A stretch of DNA of 6,173 bases from the NCBI GenBank assembly GCA_017885365.1, contig JAFNGD010000294.1, forward strand, positions 1 to 6,173, given 5' to 3'. Numbering within the stretch: position 1 is the stretch's first letter; each line of letters begins with the position of its first letter. The position numbers and the translations under genes are program-made. The DNA comes from Nitrospirota bacterium. GTDB lineage: Bacteria; Nitrospirota; UBA9217. The notes under the pieces are model-generated. The model had not been told where the DNA came from. It saw only the letters and a list, made by a program, of their open reading frames with translations, and did not search any database. This document shows positions 1 through 5,808 of this stretch, in pieces.

Positions 1-84
1 CAGGTCATGGACGTGGTGAAGCGGGCCGGCATCGACCGCCTGGGCATGGTCACCGAGGCGGCGGGGGGCGAGAGCGGCAAATGA
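1..84 (+). CDS. tolR: TolR/ExbD-family proton-channel subunit, C-terminal end only
   Basis: Only the last 27 codons plus TGA (82-84) are in the window; the gene begins upstream. The visible residues read QVMDVVKRAGIDRLGMVTEA and then a short Gly/Glu/Ser tail. The pattern of a helix followed by AGI-x-x-L/V-G-M/L-VTE is the usual C-terminal end of the periplasmic domain of ExbD/TolR proteins. In that family TolR is an inner-membrane protein with one membrane segment which, with TolQ, forms the proton channel that energises TolA. The stop codon overlaps the ATG of the next gene (ATGA at 81-84), so the two are probably translationally coupled. ExbD cannot be excluded from this fragment alone, but tolB and pal downstream favour TolR. 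Confidence 0.8.
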   Translation, partial: QVMDVVKRAGIDRLGMVTEAAGGESGK

Positions 85-827
85 AGCTGCTCACCGGCAA
101 GAGGATCGGCCAGTCCGGTGGGGAGCTTACTACGGCCATCCTCTTCTCGTTCATCATCCACATCATTTTTTTCTTTGCTGCGCTGTTCCTGATCGTCCAG
201 GGACCGCCGCGCTTTGTGGTCCCTCCCTCCTACCGCGTAAAGCTGGTAGACCTCCCACCGGACGCCATGAACCTTCCCCCCACAATGTCCGAGCAGGCCG
301 CTCAGCCTCCCGCACCTGCGCGCGTGGCTCAGCCGCAAGTGAAGCAGCAGGCGAAGGCCGCGGCCAGGTCTAAAGCCGCGCCAAAGCCGACGCCGCCCGT
401 TGCGGTCAGCAAGGACGCCATGCCGGAGCTGGACCAGACAAAGCAGGCGAAGAAGACCGTGGAGGAGCCGGTGACCGATCAACGTCCCGTGGCCGCGGGA
501 AAGAAGCAGGAGACCGTGACGATGCAGGCGCCGTCTGAATTTTCCGCGGGGAGCGCCTTTGAATGGTATTCGTACAATGTCCGCAGGAAGATCACCAGCA
601 ACTGGAAGCATCCCGTCGTCCCGAAGGGCACGAAGACGAAGGTAGTGTTCACGGTCCTGCGGTCCGGCATTGCCGTGCAGGTGAAGCTTGAGGACGCGAG
701 CGGTATCTTTGCCTATGACCAGGCGTCACTTCGGGCCATCCAGATGTCGAGCCCGTTTCCGGCCCTGCCTGAGGATTTTTTAAAGCCTTCCGTCGTGTTC
801 AGCGTCGACCTTCTGCCGGAGGAGTAG
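81..827 (+). CDS. tolA: TolA-like energy transducer with TonB C-terminal domain
   Basis: 248 aa. A cytoplasmic N-terminus (1-17) is followed by one membrane segment (about 18-40). This contains Ser23 and His27, the S-x3-H spacing conserved in the TolA and TonB membrane helices that engage the TolQR/ExbBD motor. Residues about 48-150 form a Pro/Ala/Lys/Gln-rich periplasmic linker. Residues about 155-248 look like a TonB/TolA C-terminal domain: VRRKITSNWKHPVVPKG, then VVFTVLRSGIAVQVKLEDASG, then ASLRAIQMSSPFPALPEDF. By family knowledge it transmits proton-motive energy from TolQR to TolB/Pal at the outer membrane. The linker is far shorter than in E. coli TolA (about 420 aa in total) and Pro-rich rather than a long helix, so by sequence alone it could be called TonB; position between tolR and tolB makes TolA the better call. 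The start is fixed by the ATGA overlap with tolR and a G-rich stretch upstream. Confidence 0.85.
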   Translation: MKLLTGKRIGQSGGELTTAILFSFIIHIIFFFAALFLIVQGPPRFVVPPSYRVKLVDLPPDAMNLPPTMSEQAAQPPAPARVAQPQVKQQAKAAARSKAAPKPTPPVAVSKDAMPELDQTKQAKKTVEEPVTDQRPVAAGKKQETVTMQAPSEFSAGSAFEWYSYNVRRKITSNWKHPVVPKGTKTKVVFTVLRSGIAVQVKLEDASGIFAYDQASLRAIQMSSPFPALPEDFLKPSVVFSVDLLPEE

Positions 828-992
828 GCCGGACAGAGCAAGCGTCAGCGGAGATTCCTTGCTGATGAACGCGCACAACAAGAACATGATGCTTGATGCC
901 GTGCTCAGTGAAGATCGGCGTAGTGTGAGCATACATCAATTGTTTTTCATAATGACTGACCTGAATCTGATCCTACAGTTCCCGAAACCATT
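828..992 (+). other. 165-bp intergenic gap between tolA and tolB
   Basis: This gap has visibly lower GC in its second half than the genes around it. A weak stem, CGTCAGC (843-849) with GCTGATG (861-867, one G-U pair) and an 11-nt loop, lies just after tolA, but no T-run follows, so it does not look like an intrinsic terminator. CATAAT at 948-953 resembles a -10 box, but I find no acceptable -35 at 16-18 bp upstream. A 44-codon ORF (865-999) runs through it and ends inside the tolB start. No convincing promoter is visible, so tolB may be read from upstream. Confidence 0.5.
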
Positions 993-2282
993 ATGCTGAA
1001 ACGCATTCTCTTGATCATCCTGGTCTCTTCACTGACCGTGCTCCCCTCCCTGGTCCATTCCCAGTACTACCTCGGCGTGATCAAGGGGGAGGCAAAGAAG
1101 ATCCCGCTTGCCGTGATCGATGTCCGTGACGACGCCGGCTCGCCCGCCTTGCGGAACCTGGTCCTGGAGGTGCTGCAGGCGGACCTGCAACGCTCCCAGG
1201 TCTTCGATGTGCTGGACCCGAAGAAGATCGACCTGAACTACGCGGGGAAGGACGAACCGCCTTCCGAGATTGTCAAGCGGGGCGGCACCTTCGGCCTGAC
1301 CGGAGTAGCGTGGGCGCGCCTGTCGCGGAAAGGGACCGACCTCACGCTGTCCGGCAGGCTCTACGACGCCGTGACGGGCAAGCGGATGGCGAGCAGGGAA
1401 TACTACGGCAATGAAGAGATGGTCCGCCGCATGGCGCACACCTTTGCCGATGAGATCGTGTCCCAGTACACGGGAGAGAAGGGCGTCGCCCGAACGCGCA
1501 TCGCCTTCGTGTCCGACAAGACCGGCCAGAAAGAGCTCTACGTCATGGACTACGACGGTCAGAACCCGAAGAAGCTCACCGCCGACCGGTCGATCTGCAT
1601 GTCCCCGGCGTGGAGCCCCGACGGCCGGATCCTCGCCTACGTCTCCTATCGCGACAAGAACCCCGACCTCTTCGGCCTGGACCTGGAGACCGGCCGGCGC
1701 TGGAAGATATCAAGCTCCGAAGGGCTCAATATCTCGCCTGCCTGGTCGCCGAACGGCAAGCGGCTCGCCATGACCATGTCCCGGGACGGCGGGGCGGAGA
1801 TCTACACGATGTCGCAGGAAGGCAACGACGTCGAACGGCTCACCTACGGCATCGCCGACAACGTCTCTCCCGCGTGGTCGCCCAATGGCCGGGAGATCGT
1901 CTTCACCTCGGGACGGGGAGGATCGCCGCAGCTCTACATCATGAGCGTTGACGGTTCCGACGCGCGCCGGATCACCTTCGAAGGGCAATACAACGCGTCG
2001 CCCCACTGGTCGCCGCGCAGCGATCGGATCGTGTTCGCTTCTCAGGTGAAGGGCCTCTTCAAGATCGCCACGATCAACCCCGACGGGTCCGACCTCCGCA
2101 TCCTGACCGACGGGCCGGGGAACGACGAGAACCCCATGTGGTCCCCGACGGGAAGACAGATCGTGTTCAGCTCGACCCGGCAAGGGAAGACCGGCATCTA
2201 CATCATGAACGCCGACGGGACCGACCTCGAGCGTATCACGCCCAACGATGCGAACTACGCCTCGCCCTCCTGGTCTCCCTGA
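993..2282 (+). CDS. tolB: TolB, periplasmic beta-propeller protein of the Tol-Pal system
   Basis: 429 aa, essentially the length of E. coli TolB (430). A Sec signal peptide covers about residues 1-23 (Lys-Arg, hydrophobic core, VHS before Gln24). The N-terminal alpha/beta domain (about 24-165) carries AKKIPLAVIDV and IVKRGGTFGLTGVAWARL. The C-terminal beta-propeller is shown by six WSP motifs at residues 207, 251, 296, 339, 383 and 427, about 44 residues apart, each followed by G-R/K-x-I/L-x-F/Y-x-S strands and an IYxMxxDG turn. In the family TolB binds Pal through the propeller and TolA through its N-terminal strand. ATG 993 is the first start after an in-frame stop at 957-959; there is no good Shine-Dalgarno before it, which is odd. 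The protein ends directly on the last WSP motif, as is usual for TolB. Confidence 0.96.
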   Translation: MLKRILLIILVSSLTVLPSLVHSQYYLGVIKGEAKKIPLAVIDVRDDAGSPALRNLVLEVLQADLQRSQVFDVLDPKKIDLNYAGKDEPPSEIVKRGGTFGLTGVAWARLSRKGTDLTLSGRLYDAVTGKRMASREYYGNEEMVRRMAHTFADEIVSQYTGEKGVARTRIAFVSDKTGQKELYVMDYDGQNPKKLTADRSICMSPAWSPDGRILAYVSYRDKNPDLFGLDLETGRRWKISSSEGLNISPAWSPNGKRLAMTMSRDGGAEIYTMSQEGNDVERLTYGIADNVSPAWSPNGREIVFTSGRGGSPQLYIMSVDGSDARRITFEGQYNASPHWSPRSDRIVFASQVKGLFKIATINPDGSDLRILTDGPGNDENPMWSPTGRQIVFSSTRQGKTGIYIMNADGTDLERITPNDANYASPSWSP

Positions 2283-2332
2283 CCGGCCCTTGTCCCCGAA
2301 AACAATCGCGCGAATTATTCTCTGCTCCGATG

Positions 2333-2338
2333 TATAAT
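2333..2338 (+). promoter_or_regulatory. Possible -10 box (TATAAT) upstream of the 148-aa gene
   Basis: A perfect TATAAT lies 60 bp before the start of the next gene in a GC-rich setting. No recognisable -35 hexamer is present 16-18 bp upstream (GCGAAT at 17 bp) and the TGn extension is absent, so this is only a candidate that would need an activator or extended contacts. Confidence 0.3.
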
Positions 2339-2386
2339 ACTGCAGGTGTTCCGAGGAGGAGCACTACGTCCGGCAGCAATGACGGG

Positions 2387-2393
2387 GGAGGTG
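2387..2393 (+). promoter_or_regulatory. Strong Shine-Dalgarno for the 148-aa gene
   Basis: GGAGGTG inside a longer G/A run (2384-2394) lies 4 nt before ATG 2398, or 6 nt if GGGAGG (2386-2391) is used. It supports translation of the following gene and its start at 2398 rather than the in-frame ATG at 2416. Confidence 0.65.
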
Positions 2394-2397
2394 GACC

Positions 2398-2844
2398 ATG
2401 CCCCATGCGGGACTGATGAACGAACGGGCGCTGGGGCCAGAAGCAGGGCCGCTCCAGCGGGCGCGCCTTCACCTCCGGGGCGGACGGCGCAGGCTCCGCC
2501 AGGGGAAGATCGCGGCGGGGATCGTAACCCTTGCCGACGCACTGAGCGCCGCACTGGAGTGGTATATGGCATCGCCGAAACGGCGCTCGATGGTCGCCGC
2601 GGGCCCCGGCGACGACCTGCGCAACGATGAGACCGCCTATAGGGTACTCGTCCGCGCCGGGGTGCTTGACGGGAAGTTCGATCTTGAGGCCTTCGACCGC
2701 CTGACCGACTATGCGCTCCAGCACGAGCTGCCGGGATTCGATCATGGTCCCGTGCTTGCCGGGATCGAGAGGGTCATGACCCAGCTGGGCGTTATGCCCT
2801 TCGACGAGGCGGACCTGCCAGCCGAGGACCCCAAAACATTCTGA
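2398..2844 (+). CDS. Uncharacterised conserved-looking small protein (148 aa)
   Basis: I cannot assign a function. There is no signal peptide or membrane segment, so it is probably cytoplasmic. Residues 18-62 are a basic, likely helical stretch, LQRARLHLRGGRRRLRQGK, followed by IAAGIVTLADALSAALEWYM. A middle part (72-115) reads like helices: DDLRNDETAYRVLVRAGVLDG and then FDLEAFDRLTDYALQ. The C-terminus (118-148) is GPVLAGIERVMTQLGVMPFDEADLPAEDPKTF. The overall style resembles conserved hypothetical proteins I associate with Geobacter-like and Nitrospirota genomes, but that is recollection. The strong SD just before ATG 2398 and the ordinary composition of the predicted protein support it as a real gene. 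It lies between tolB and the DUF255 gene; its stop is 132 bp before the latter. A start at Met7 (2416) is possible but less well placed for the SD. Confidence 0.8.
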   Translation: MPHAGLMNERALGPEAGPLQRARLHLRGGRRRLRQGKIAAGIVTLADALSAALEWYMASPKRRSMVAAGPGDDLRNDETAYRVLVRAGVLDGKFDLEAFDRLTDYALQHELPGFDHGPVLAGIERVMTQLGVMPFDEADLPAEDPKTF

Positions 2845-2970
2845 AGCGACAGGGAGACGCGGGGACGCGGAGAGGGGTCATCCCGGATCTATCCGCTGTT
2901 ATCATAGCCGTTATCAGTGTCCATCAGTGTCAAAGGTCTTTCTTGCATTCTTCGTGTCTCCGTGGTGATT
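2845..2970 (+). repeat. Repeat-like intergenic segment with short direct and inverted repeats
   Basis: After the stop at 2844 comes a G-rich run with GGGAGACGCGGGGACGCGGAG (a GACGCGG pair at 2856-2862 and 2864-2870). Further on are GTTATCA twice (2898-2904, 2910-2916) and ATCAGTGTC twice with a 10-nt period (2913-2921, 2923-2931). The end carries CGTGTCTCCGTG (2953-2964), which matches the reverse complement of 2850-2861 at 10 of 12 positions, so the segment is bounded by imperfect inverted repeats. The style (x-ATCxGTGTCC-ATCxGTGT then CGTGTCTCCGTGGTGA) resembles a dispersed intergenic repeat that I recall from many environmental bacterial genomes; I cannot confirm copies from one window. 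Confidence 0.5.
2964..2969 (+). promoter_or_regulatory. Shine-Dalgarno that fixes the DUF255 start
   Basis: GGTGAT can pair with the ATCACC part of the 16S 3' tail and lies 7 nt before ATG 2977. It sits at the very edge of the repeat-like segment. It supports ATG 2977 rather than GTG 2917, which lies inside the repeat and adds 20 residues unlike the family. Confidence 0.5.
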
Positions 2971-2976
2971 ACTGTT

Positions 2977-4926
2977 ATGAACCGACTATCCAATGAACGC
3001 TCTCCCTACCTCCGTCACGCCGCGAACCAGAGGATCGACTGGTATCCCTGGTCCGACGAGCCCTTTCTCCGCGCCGAGCGGGAAGGCAAGGCCGTGTTCC
3101 TCTCGTCGGGCGGCGTCTGGTGCCACTGGTGCCACGTGATGGCAAAAGAATCCTTCGAGAATGACGAGGTGGCGGCGCTCCTAGACGAGCTGTTCATCAA
3201 CGTGAAACTCGACCGCGACGAGAGGCCGGACATCGACCGCCGGTACCAGCAGGCCGTGGCGCTCATGGGCGGCGGGGGCGGTTGGCCCCTGTCGGTGTTC
3301 CTGACGCCGGACCGCAGACCCTTCTTCGGCGGCACCTATTTCCCGCCCGACGACCGCTATGGCAGGCCGGGGTTCATCAAGGTGCTCCGGTCGGTCCACG
3401 AGTTCTATGCGTCCCGGAAGGGCGAGGCGGCCGAATACGGTGTCCGCGTCATGGACGCCTTGAAGGCTGAGGCGCTCGAGGCAGGCGACCTCGCGCAGGG
3501 TTCGCTGGAGCTGGCGAAGAACATCATGCTCGGGCAGGTCGATGCTCAGAACGGCGGGTTCGGCGCGGCGCCTAAGTTCCCCATGCCCGGAGCGCTCGAG
3601 TTCCTGCTCCATCAGGCAGCGACGCGGAAGGACCGCACCGCGGAGAACGCCGTGAAGACGACGCTGGACGCGATGATACAGGGCGGGTTCCACGACCATC
3701 TCGGCGGCGGGTTCCACCGCTATTCCGTGGACGAGGCGTGGCTCGTGCCGCACTTCGAGAAGATGGCCGATGACAACGCCTGGCTCCTCAGGAACTATGT
3801 CGATGCCTACGCCCTCTTCGGCGAAGAGCGATATCGGGAAGCCGCCGAAGGGATCATCCGGTTCGTCCGCGAGGTCCTGTCCGACCCTGCGGGCGGGTTC
3901 TTTGCGAGCCAGGACGCCGACGTGACGCCCGACGACGAAGGGGGCTATTTCACCTGGACCGACGGGGACCTCAAACGGGTCCTTGCCATCGACGAATACC
4001 AGGTCCTGTCCCTGCGTTATTTCCACGAGCGCGGTTCCCTTCACCATGATCCCGAAAAGAAGGTCCTGTGCGCTGCGAAAGATCCGACGGCGATCGCGGC
4101 GGAGCTTGAGATGCCGGTCGAGCGCGTGTATGCCCTGCTCGTGCAGGGCAGGGAGAAGCTCCTGCGGGAGCGGAACGGGCGCGAGACGCCCTTCGTGGAC
4201 AGGACGCTCTACACGTCTCTGAACGGGATGTTCATCACGTCCTATCTTAAGGCGTATCGTGTGCTGGGAGACCCCGGCCTCAAGGACTTCGCGCTTGCAA
4301 GCCTCGACCGAATTATACGTGAGCGCTCCGTTGCGGGAACGCTCCATCATTGCGAAGGCGTTCCCGCCGTGCTGGACGACCATGTCTATCTTGTCGAGGC
4401 GCTGGTCGCCGCCTACGAATCGACCGGCGACCGCGCGCATCTGGACCTCGCGGTCACGTTCATGGACCGGTGCGTCGCCACGTTCGGGGACAGTGCAGGC
4501 GGATTCTTCGACACCGATGCCGATGTGCTCGGCACACGGCTGAAGCGCGTTGAGGACATCCCGCATCCATCGGCGAACGCTGTGGCCATCATGCTGTTGA
4601 TCAAATTGTTCCACCTCACCGGCCAGGAGCCCTATCGCGCCGCTGCAGAACGAACGCTCCGCATATTCTCGTCGATGGTGCGTGAGATGGGCATCCACGC
4701 CGGGACCTATTTCTGCGGCCTCGACGCCTGGTTCTCCACGCTCAAACTGGCCGTGGAGGCGGGACCGGACAGCGGACTCGCCCGCGCAGCGATGCGCCTC
4801 ACGGGCCCTTACACGGCGCTGGTGTTCGGCAGGGACCAAGGAAGGATCATCCCGTGCGTCAACGAGACCTGTTATGAACCGGTCACCGATGCAGCGGACC
4901 TGCGGCGGTACGTGGCAGGGCCCTAG
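2977..4926 (+). CDS. DUF255/YyaL family protein: thioredoxin-fold domain plus (alpha/alpha)6-barrel domain
   Basis: 649 aa from ATG 2977; a GTG at 2917 would add 20 residues encoded by repeat-like DNA. The family N-terminus is clear: NRLSNERSPYLRHAANQ, DWYPW (21-25), then a thioredoxin-like domain with WCHWCHVMAKESF (Cys49 and Cys52, a CHWC motif), INVKLDRDERPDID and GGWPLSVFLTPDRRPFFGGTYFPP. Later family motifs are FGAAPKFP (195-202), GGFHDHLGGGFHRYSVDEAWLVPHFEKM (237-263), ASQDADVTPDDEGGYFTWT (310-328), LDDHVYLVEAL (466-476) and PSANAVA (531-537), typical of the C-terminal six-hairpin (glycosidase-like) domain. Length is slightly below the roughly 680-700 aa common in the family. There is no signal peptide, so it is likely cytoplasmic. 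The biochemical role of the family (human relative SPATA20) is not well established; a redox role is suggested only by the CxxC. Its place inside a Tol-Pal cluster is unusual and does not reveal a Tol function. Confidence 0.93.
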   Translation: MNRLSNERSPYLRHAANQRIDWYPWSDEPFLRAEREGKAVFLSSGGVWCHWCHVMAKESFENDEVAALLDELFINVKLDRDERPDIDRRYQQAVALMGGGGGWPLSVFLTPDRRPFFGGTYFPPDDRYGRPGFIKVLRSVHEFYASRKGEAAEYGVRVMDALKAEALEAGDLAQGSLELAKNIMLGQVDAQNGGFGAAPKFPMPGALEFLLHQAATRKDRTAENAVKTTLDAMIQGGFHDHLGGGFHRYSVDEAWLVPHFEKMADDNAWLLRNYVDAYALFGEERYREAAEGIIRFVREVLSDPAGGFFASQDADVTPDDEGGYFTWTDGDLKRVLAIDEYQVLSLRYFHERGSLHHDPEKKVLCAAKDPTAIAAELEMPVERVYALLVQGREKLLRERNGRETPFVDRTLYTSLNGMFITSYLKAYRVLGDPGLKDFALASLDRIIRERSVAGTLHHCEGVPAVLDDHVYLVEALVAAYESTGDRAHLDLAVTFMDRCVATFGDSAGGFFDTDADVLGTRLKRVEDIPHPSANAVAIMLLIKLFHLTGQEPYRAAAERTLRIFSSMVREMGIHAGTYFCGLDAWFSTLKLAVEAGPDSGLARAAMRLTGPYTALVFGRDQGRIIPCVNETCYEPVTDAADLRRYVAGP

Positions 4927-4928
4927 GA

Positions 4929-4964
4929 GGCGCAGAAGCCTTGCTGACGCCAACTTTTCTCTCT
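4929..4964 (+). terminator. Candidate intrinsic terminator after the DUF255 gene
   Basis: GGCGCAG (4929-4935) pairs with CTG-A-CGCC (4944-4951, one bulged A) around an 8-nt loop, and is followed by AACTTTTCTCTCT. The stem is imperfect and the U tract is interrupted by C, so termination may be partial. It starts 2 nt after the stop codon and precedes the pal promoter, which fits an end of the upstream transcript. Confidence 0.45.
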
Positions 4965-4972
4965 GTACTCCC

Positions 4973-5022
4973 AAAAAAGCTGTTAGCTAATATTTGACAT
5001 CCCCCGGATGCTGTGTTATCCT
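4973..5022 (+). promoter_or_regulatory. Sigma70-type promoter of pal, with A-tract and extended -10
   Basis: A perfect -35 TTGACA (4994-4999) is followed after exactly 17 bp by TATCCT (5017-5022, four of six matches). TG at 5014-5015 one base before it makes an extended -10. Upstream are AAAAAA (4973-4978) and the palindrome TTAGCTAA (4983-4990), an AT-rich stretch that could act as an UP element or a binding site. Predicted transcription starts near 5029, giving a leader of about 95 nt before pal. Confidence 0.7.
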
Positions 5023-5028
5023 CATTTT

Positions 5029-5055
5029 CAGGATGCCGTAGCGTGTTGCATCCTG
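5029..5055 (+). promoter_or_regulatory. Perfect 8-bp inverted repeat at the predicted pal transcription start
   Basis: CAGGATGC (5029-5036) and GCATCCTG (5048-5055) are exact reverse complements around an 11-nt loop. The left arm starts at the predicted +1. GGATGCTGT (5006-5014), in the promoter spacer, repeats GGATGCCGT (5031-5039) with one mismatch and a 25-bp period. This could be an operator, or a 5'-end hairpin that protects the mRNA. No T-run follows, so it is not a terminator. Confidence 0.45.
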
Positions 5056-5111
5056 CTTACGCCGTGCTTCTATTCCCGCGGATCCCGGGACATCAATCGA
5101 ACAACAACTCT

Positions 5112-5118
5112 AAGGAGG
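5112..5118 (+). promoter_or_regulatory. Perfect Shine-Dalgarno that fixes the pal start
   Basis: AAGGAGG, 5 nt before ATG 5124. It decides against the longer in-frame GTG at 5013, which lies inside the promoter and would place 37 residues before the lipoprotein signal peptide. Confidence 0.85.
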
Positions 5119-5123
5119 ACAGT

Positions 5124-5726
5124 ATGAAAAGAACGAGCTTGGTATTGCCGGTAATGATCCTGGTGTTGAGCCTCTTTGCCCTGTATGGCTGCCCCAAGAA
5201 AGCCGAGGTGAGCTCCGAACCCGAGCTTCAGCCCCAGAAGGTGGAACAAGCCCCGACGAAGTCGGCCGAGGACATAGCTGCTGAGAAGGCGGCCGAGAAG
5301 GCCGCTGAAGAGAAGCGCGCTGCTGAGGCCGCTGCCGCCCGTGCAAAGGCCGCCGAGGAAGAGAAGGCCCGTGAAGCGTCCGCCAAGAGCGAGGCTGGAC
5401 TTCAGCCCATCTATTTTGACTTCGATAAGTCCTTTGTGCGCGACGACGCAAAGGCCGTGATGAAGGCCAACGCGGACTACCTCAAGGCGAATCCCCAGGT
5501 CAAGGTCCGCATCGAGGGCAACTGCGACGAACGCGGCACCATCGAGTACAACCAGGCGCTGGGCCAGCGCCGCGCGACGAGCGCCAAGAAGTACCTCACA
5601 GACATGGGCATCTCGGCAAAACGCATCTCGCTCATCAGCTACGGCAAGGAGAAGCCCCTTTGCAACCAGAGCACAGAGGATTGCTGGCAGAAGAACCGGC
5701 GGGATGACTTCGTCGCCGCAGAATGA
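5124..5726 (+). CDS. pal: Pal, peptidoglycan-associated outer-membrane lipoprotein
   Basis: 200 aa. A lipoprotein signal peptide (MKRTSL, hydrophobic to residue 22) ends in LYGC with lipidated Cys23; Tyr at -2 is not the commonest residue there. Residues about 47-90 are an Ala/Glu/Lys-rich, probably helical linker. Residues about 92-200 are an OmpA-type peptidoglycan-binding domain: IYFDFDKSFVRDDA, then IEGNCDERGTIEYNQALGQRRA, with Asp135 and Arg150 in the spacing of the diaminopimelate-binding pair, then RISLISYGKEKP and KNRRDDFV. The family role is to tie the outer membrane to peptidoglycan and interact with TolB and TolA. It is longer than E. coli Pal (173 aa) because of the linker. Cys180 and Cys187 flank a loop before KNRR and might form a disulfide. 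It has its own promoter and SD and is followed by a strong terminator. Confidence 0.96.
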   Translation: MKRTSLVLPVMILVLSLFALYGCPKKAEVSSEPELQPQKVEQAPTKSAEDIAAEKAAEKAAEEKRAAEAAAARAKAAEEEKAREASAKSEAGLQPIYFDFDKSFVRDDAKAVMKANADYLKANPQVKVRIEGNCDERGTIEYNQALGQRRATSAKKYLTDMGISAKRISLISYGKEKPLCNQSTEDCWQKNRRDDFVAAE

Positions 5727-5732
5727 TCATGC

Positions 5733-5779
5733 AAGGCGCGGGGAGGGGAGGGTATACCCGATACCCGCGCCTTTTTTTT
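5733..5779 (+). terminator. Strong intrinsic terminator after pal
   Basis: AAGGCGCGGG (5733-5742) and CCCGCGCCTT (5764-5773) form a perfect 10-bp, GC-rich stem, followed by eight T (5772-5779). The 21-nt loop contains the palindrome GGGTATACCC (5750-5759). Reading the other strand, no T-run follows, so it acts on the + strand only. Confidence 0.9.
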
Positions 5780-5808
5780 GACAACCACGTAGGAAGGCCC
5801 CAGGGACC

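Larger units (their letters stand above)
2283..2397 (+). other. Gap between tolB and the 148-aa gene
   Basis: The 115-bp gap contains a perfect TATAAT (2333-2338), a purine run GAGGAGGAG (2353-2361) that is not followed at a suitable distance by a start codon of a convincing gene, and the ribosome binding site of the next gene. No terminator-like hairpin plus T-run follows tolB, so transcription may continue into the next genes. Confidence 0.5.

Noticed and set aside
948..953. CATAAT as a tolB promoter -10
   Set aside because: No acceptable -35 at the required distance (GTGAGC or similar), so support is too weak.
1611..2280. Recurrent WSP-coding repeats in tolB as a DNA repeat array
   Set aside because: They are the normal beta-propeller blades of TolB, conserved at protein level and diverged at DNA level.
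2346..2630. + strand 94-codon frame overlapping the 148-aa gene
   Set aside because: The product is low-complexity Arg/Pro/Ala-rich; the frame of the 148-aa gene has the strong SD and a more protein-like sequence.
3181..4974. Long antisense open frame (597 codons) opposite the DUF255 gene
   Set aside because: It mirrors a GC-rich coding gene with clear family motifs; the translation is Arg/Val/His-rich with no recognisable domain, as expected of a shadow frame.
5013..5123. Longer pal start at GTG 5013
   Set aside because: The codon lies within the -10 region of the promoter and would put 37 residues before a clear lipoprotein signal; ATG 5124 has a perfect SD.
5740..5752. G-quadruplex in the G-rich loop of the pal terminator
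   Set aside because: Only three runs of three or more G are present close together; the strong hairpin explains the region better.
5778..5783. TTGACA at the end of the terminator T-run as a -35 for cpoB
   Set aside because: No -10-like hexamer lies 16-18 bp downstream, and transcription would begin after the cpoB start codon.
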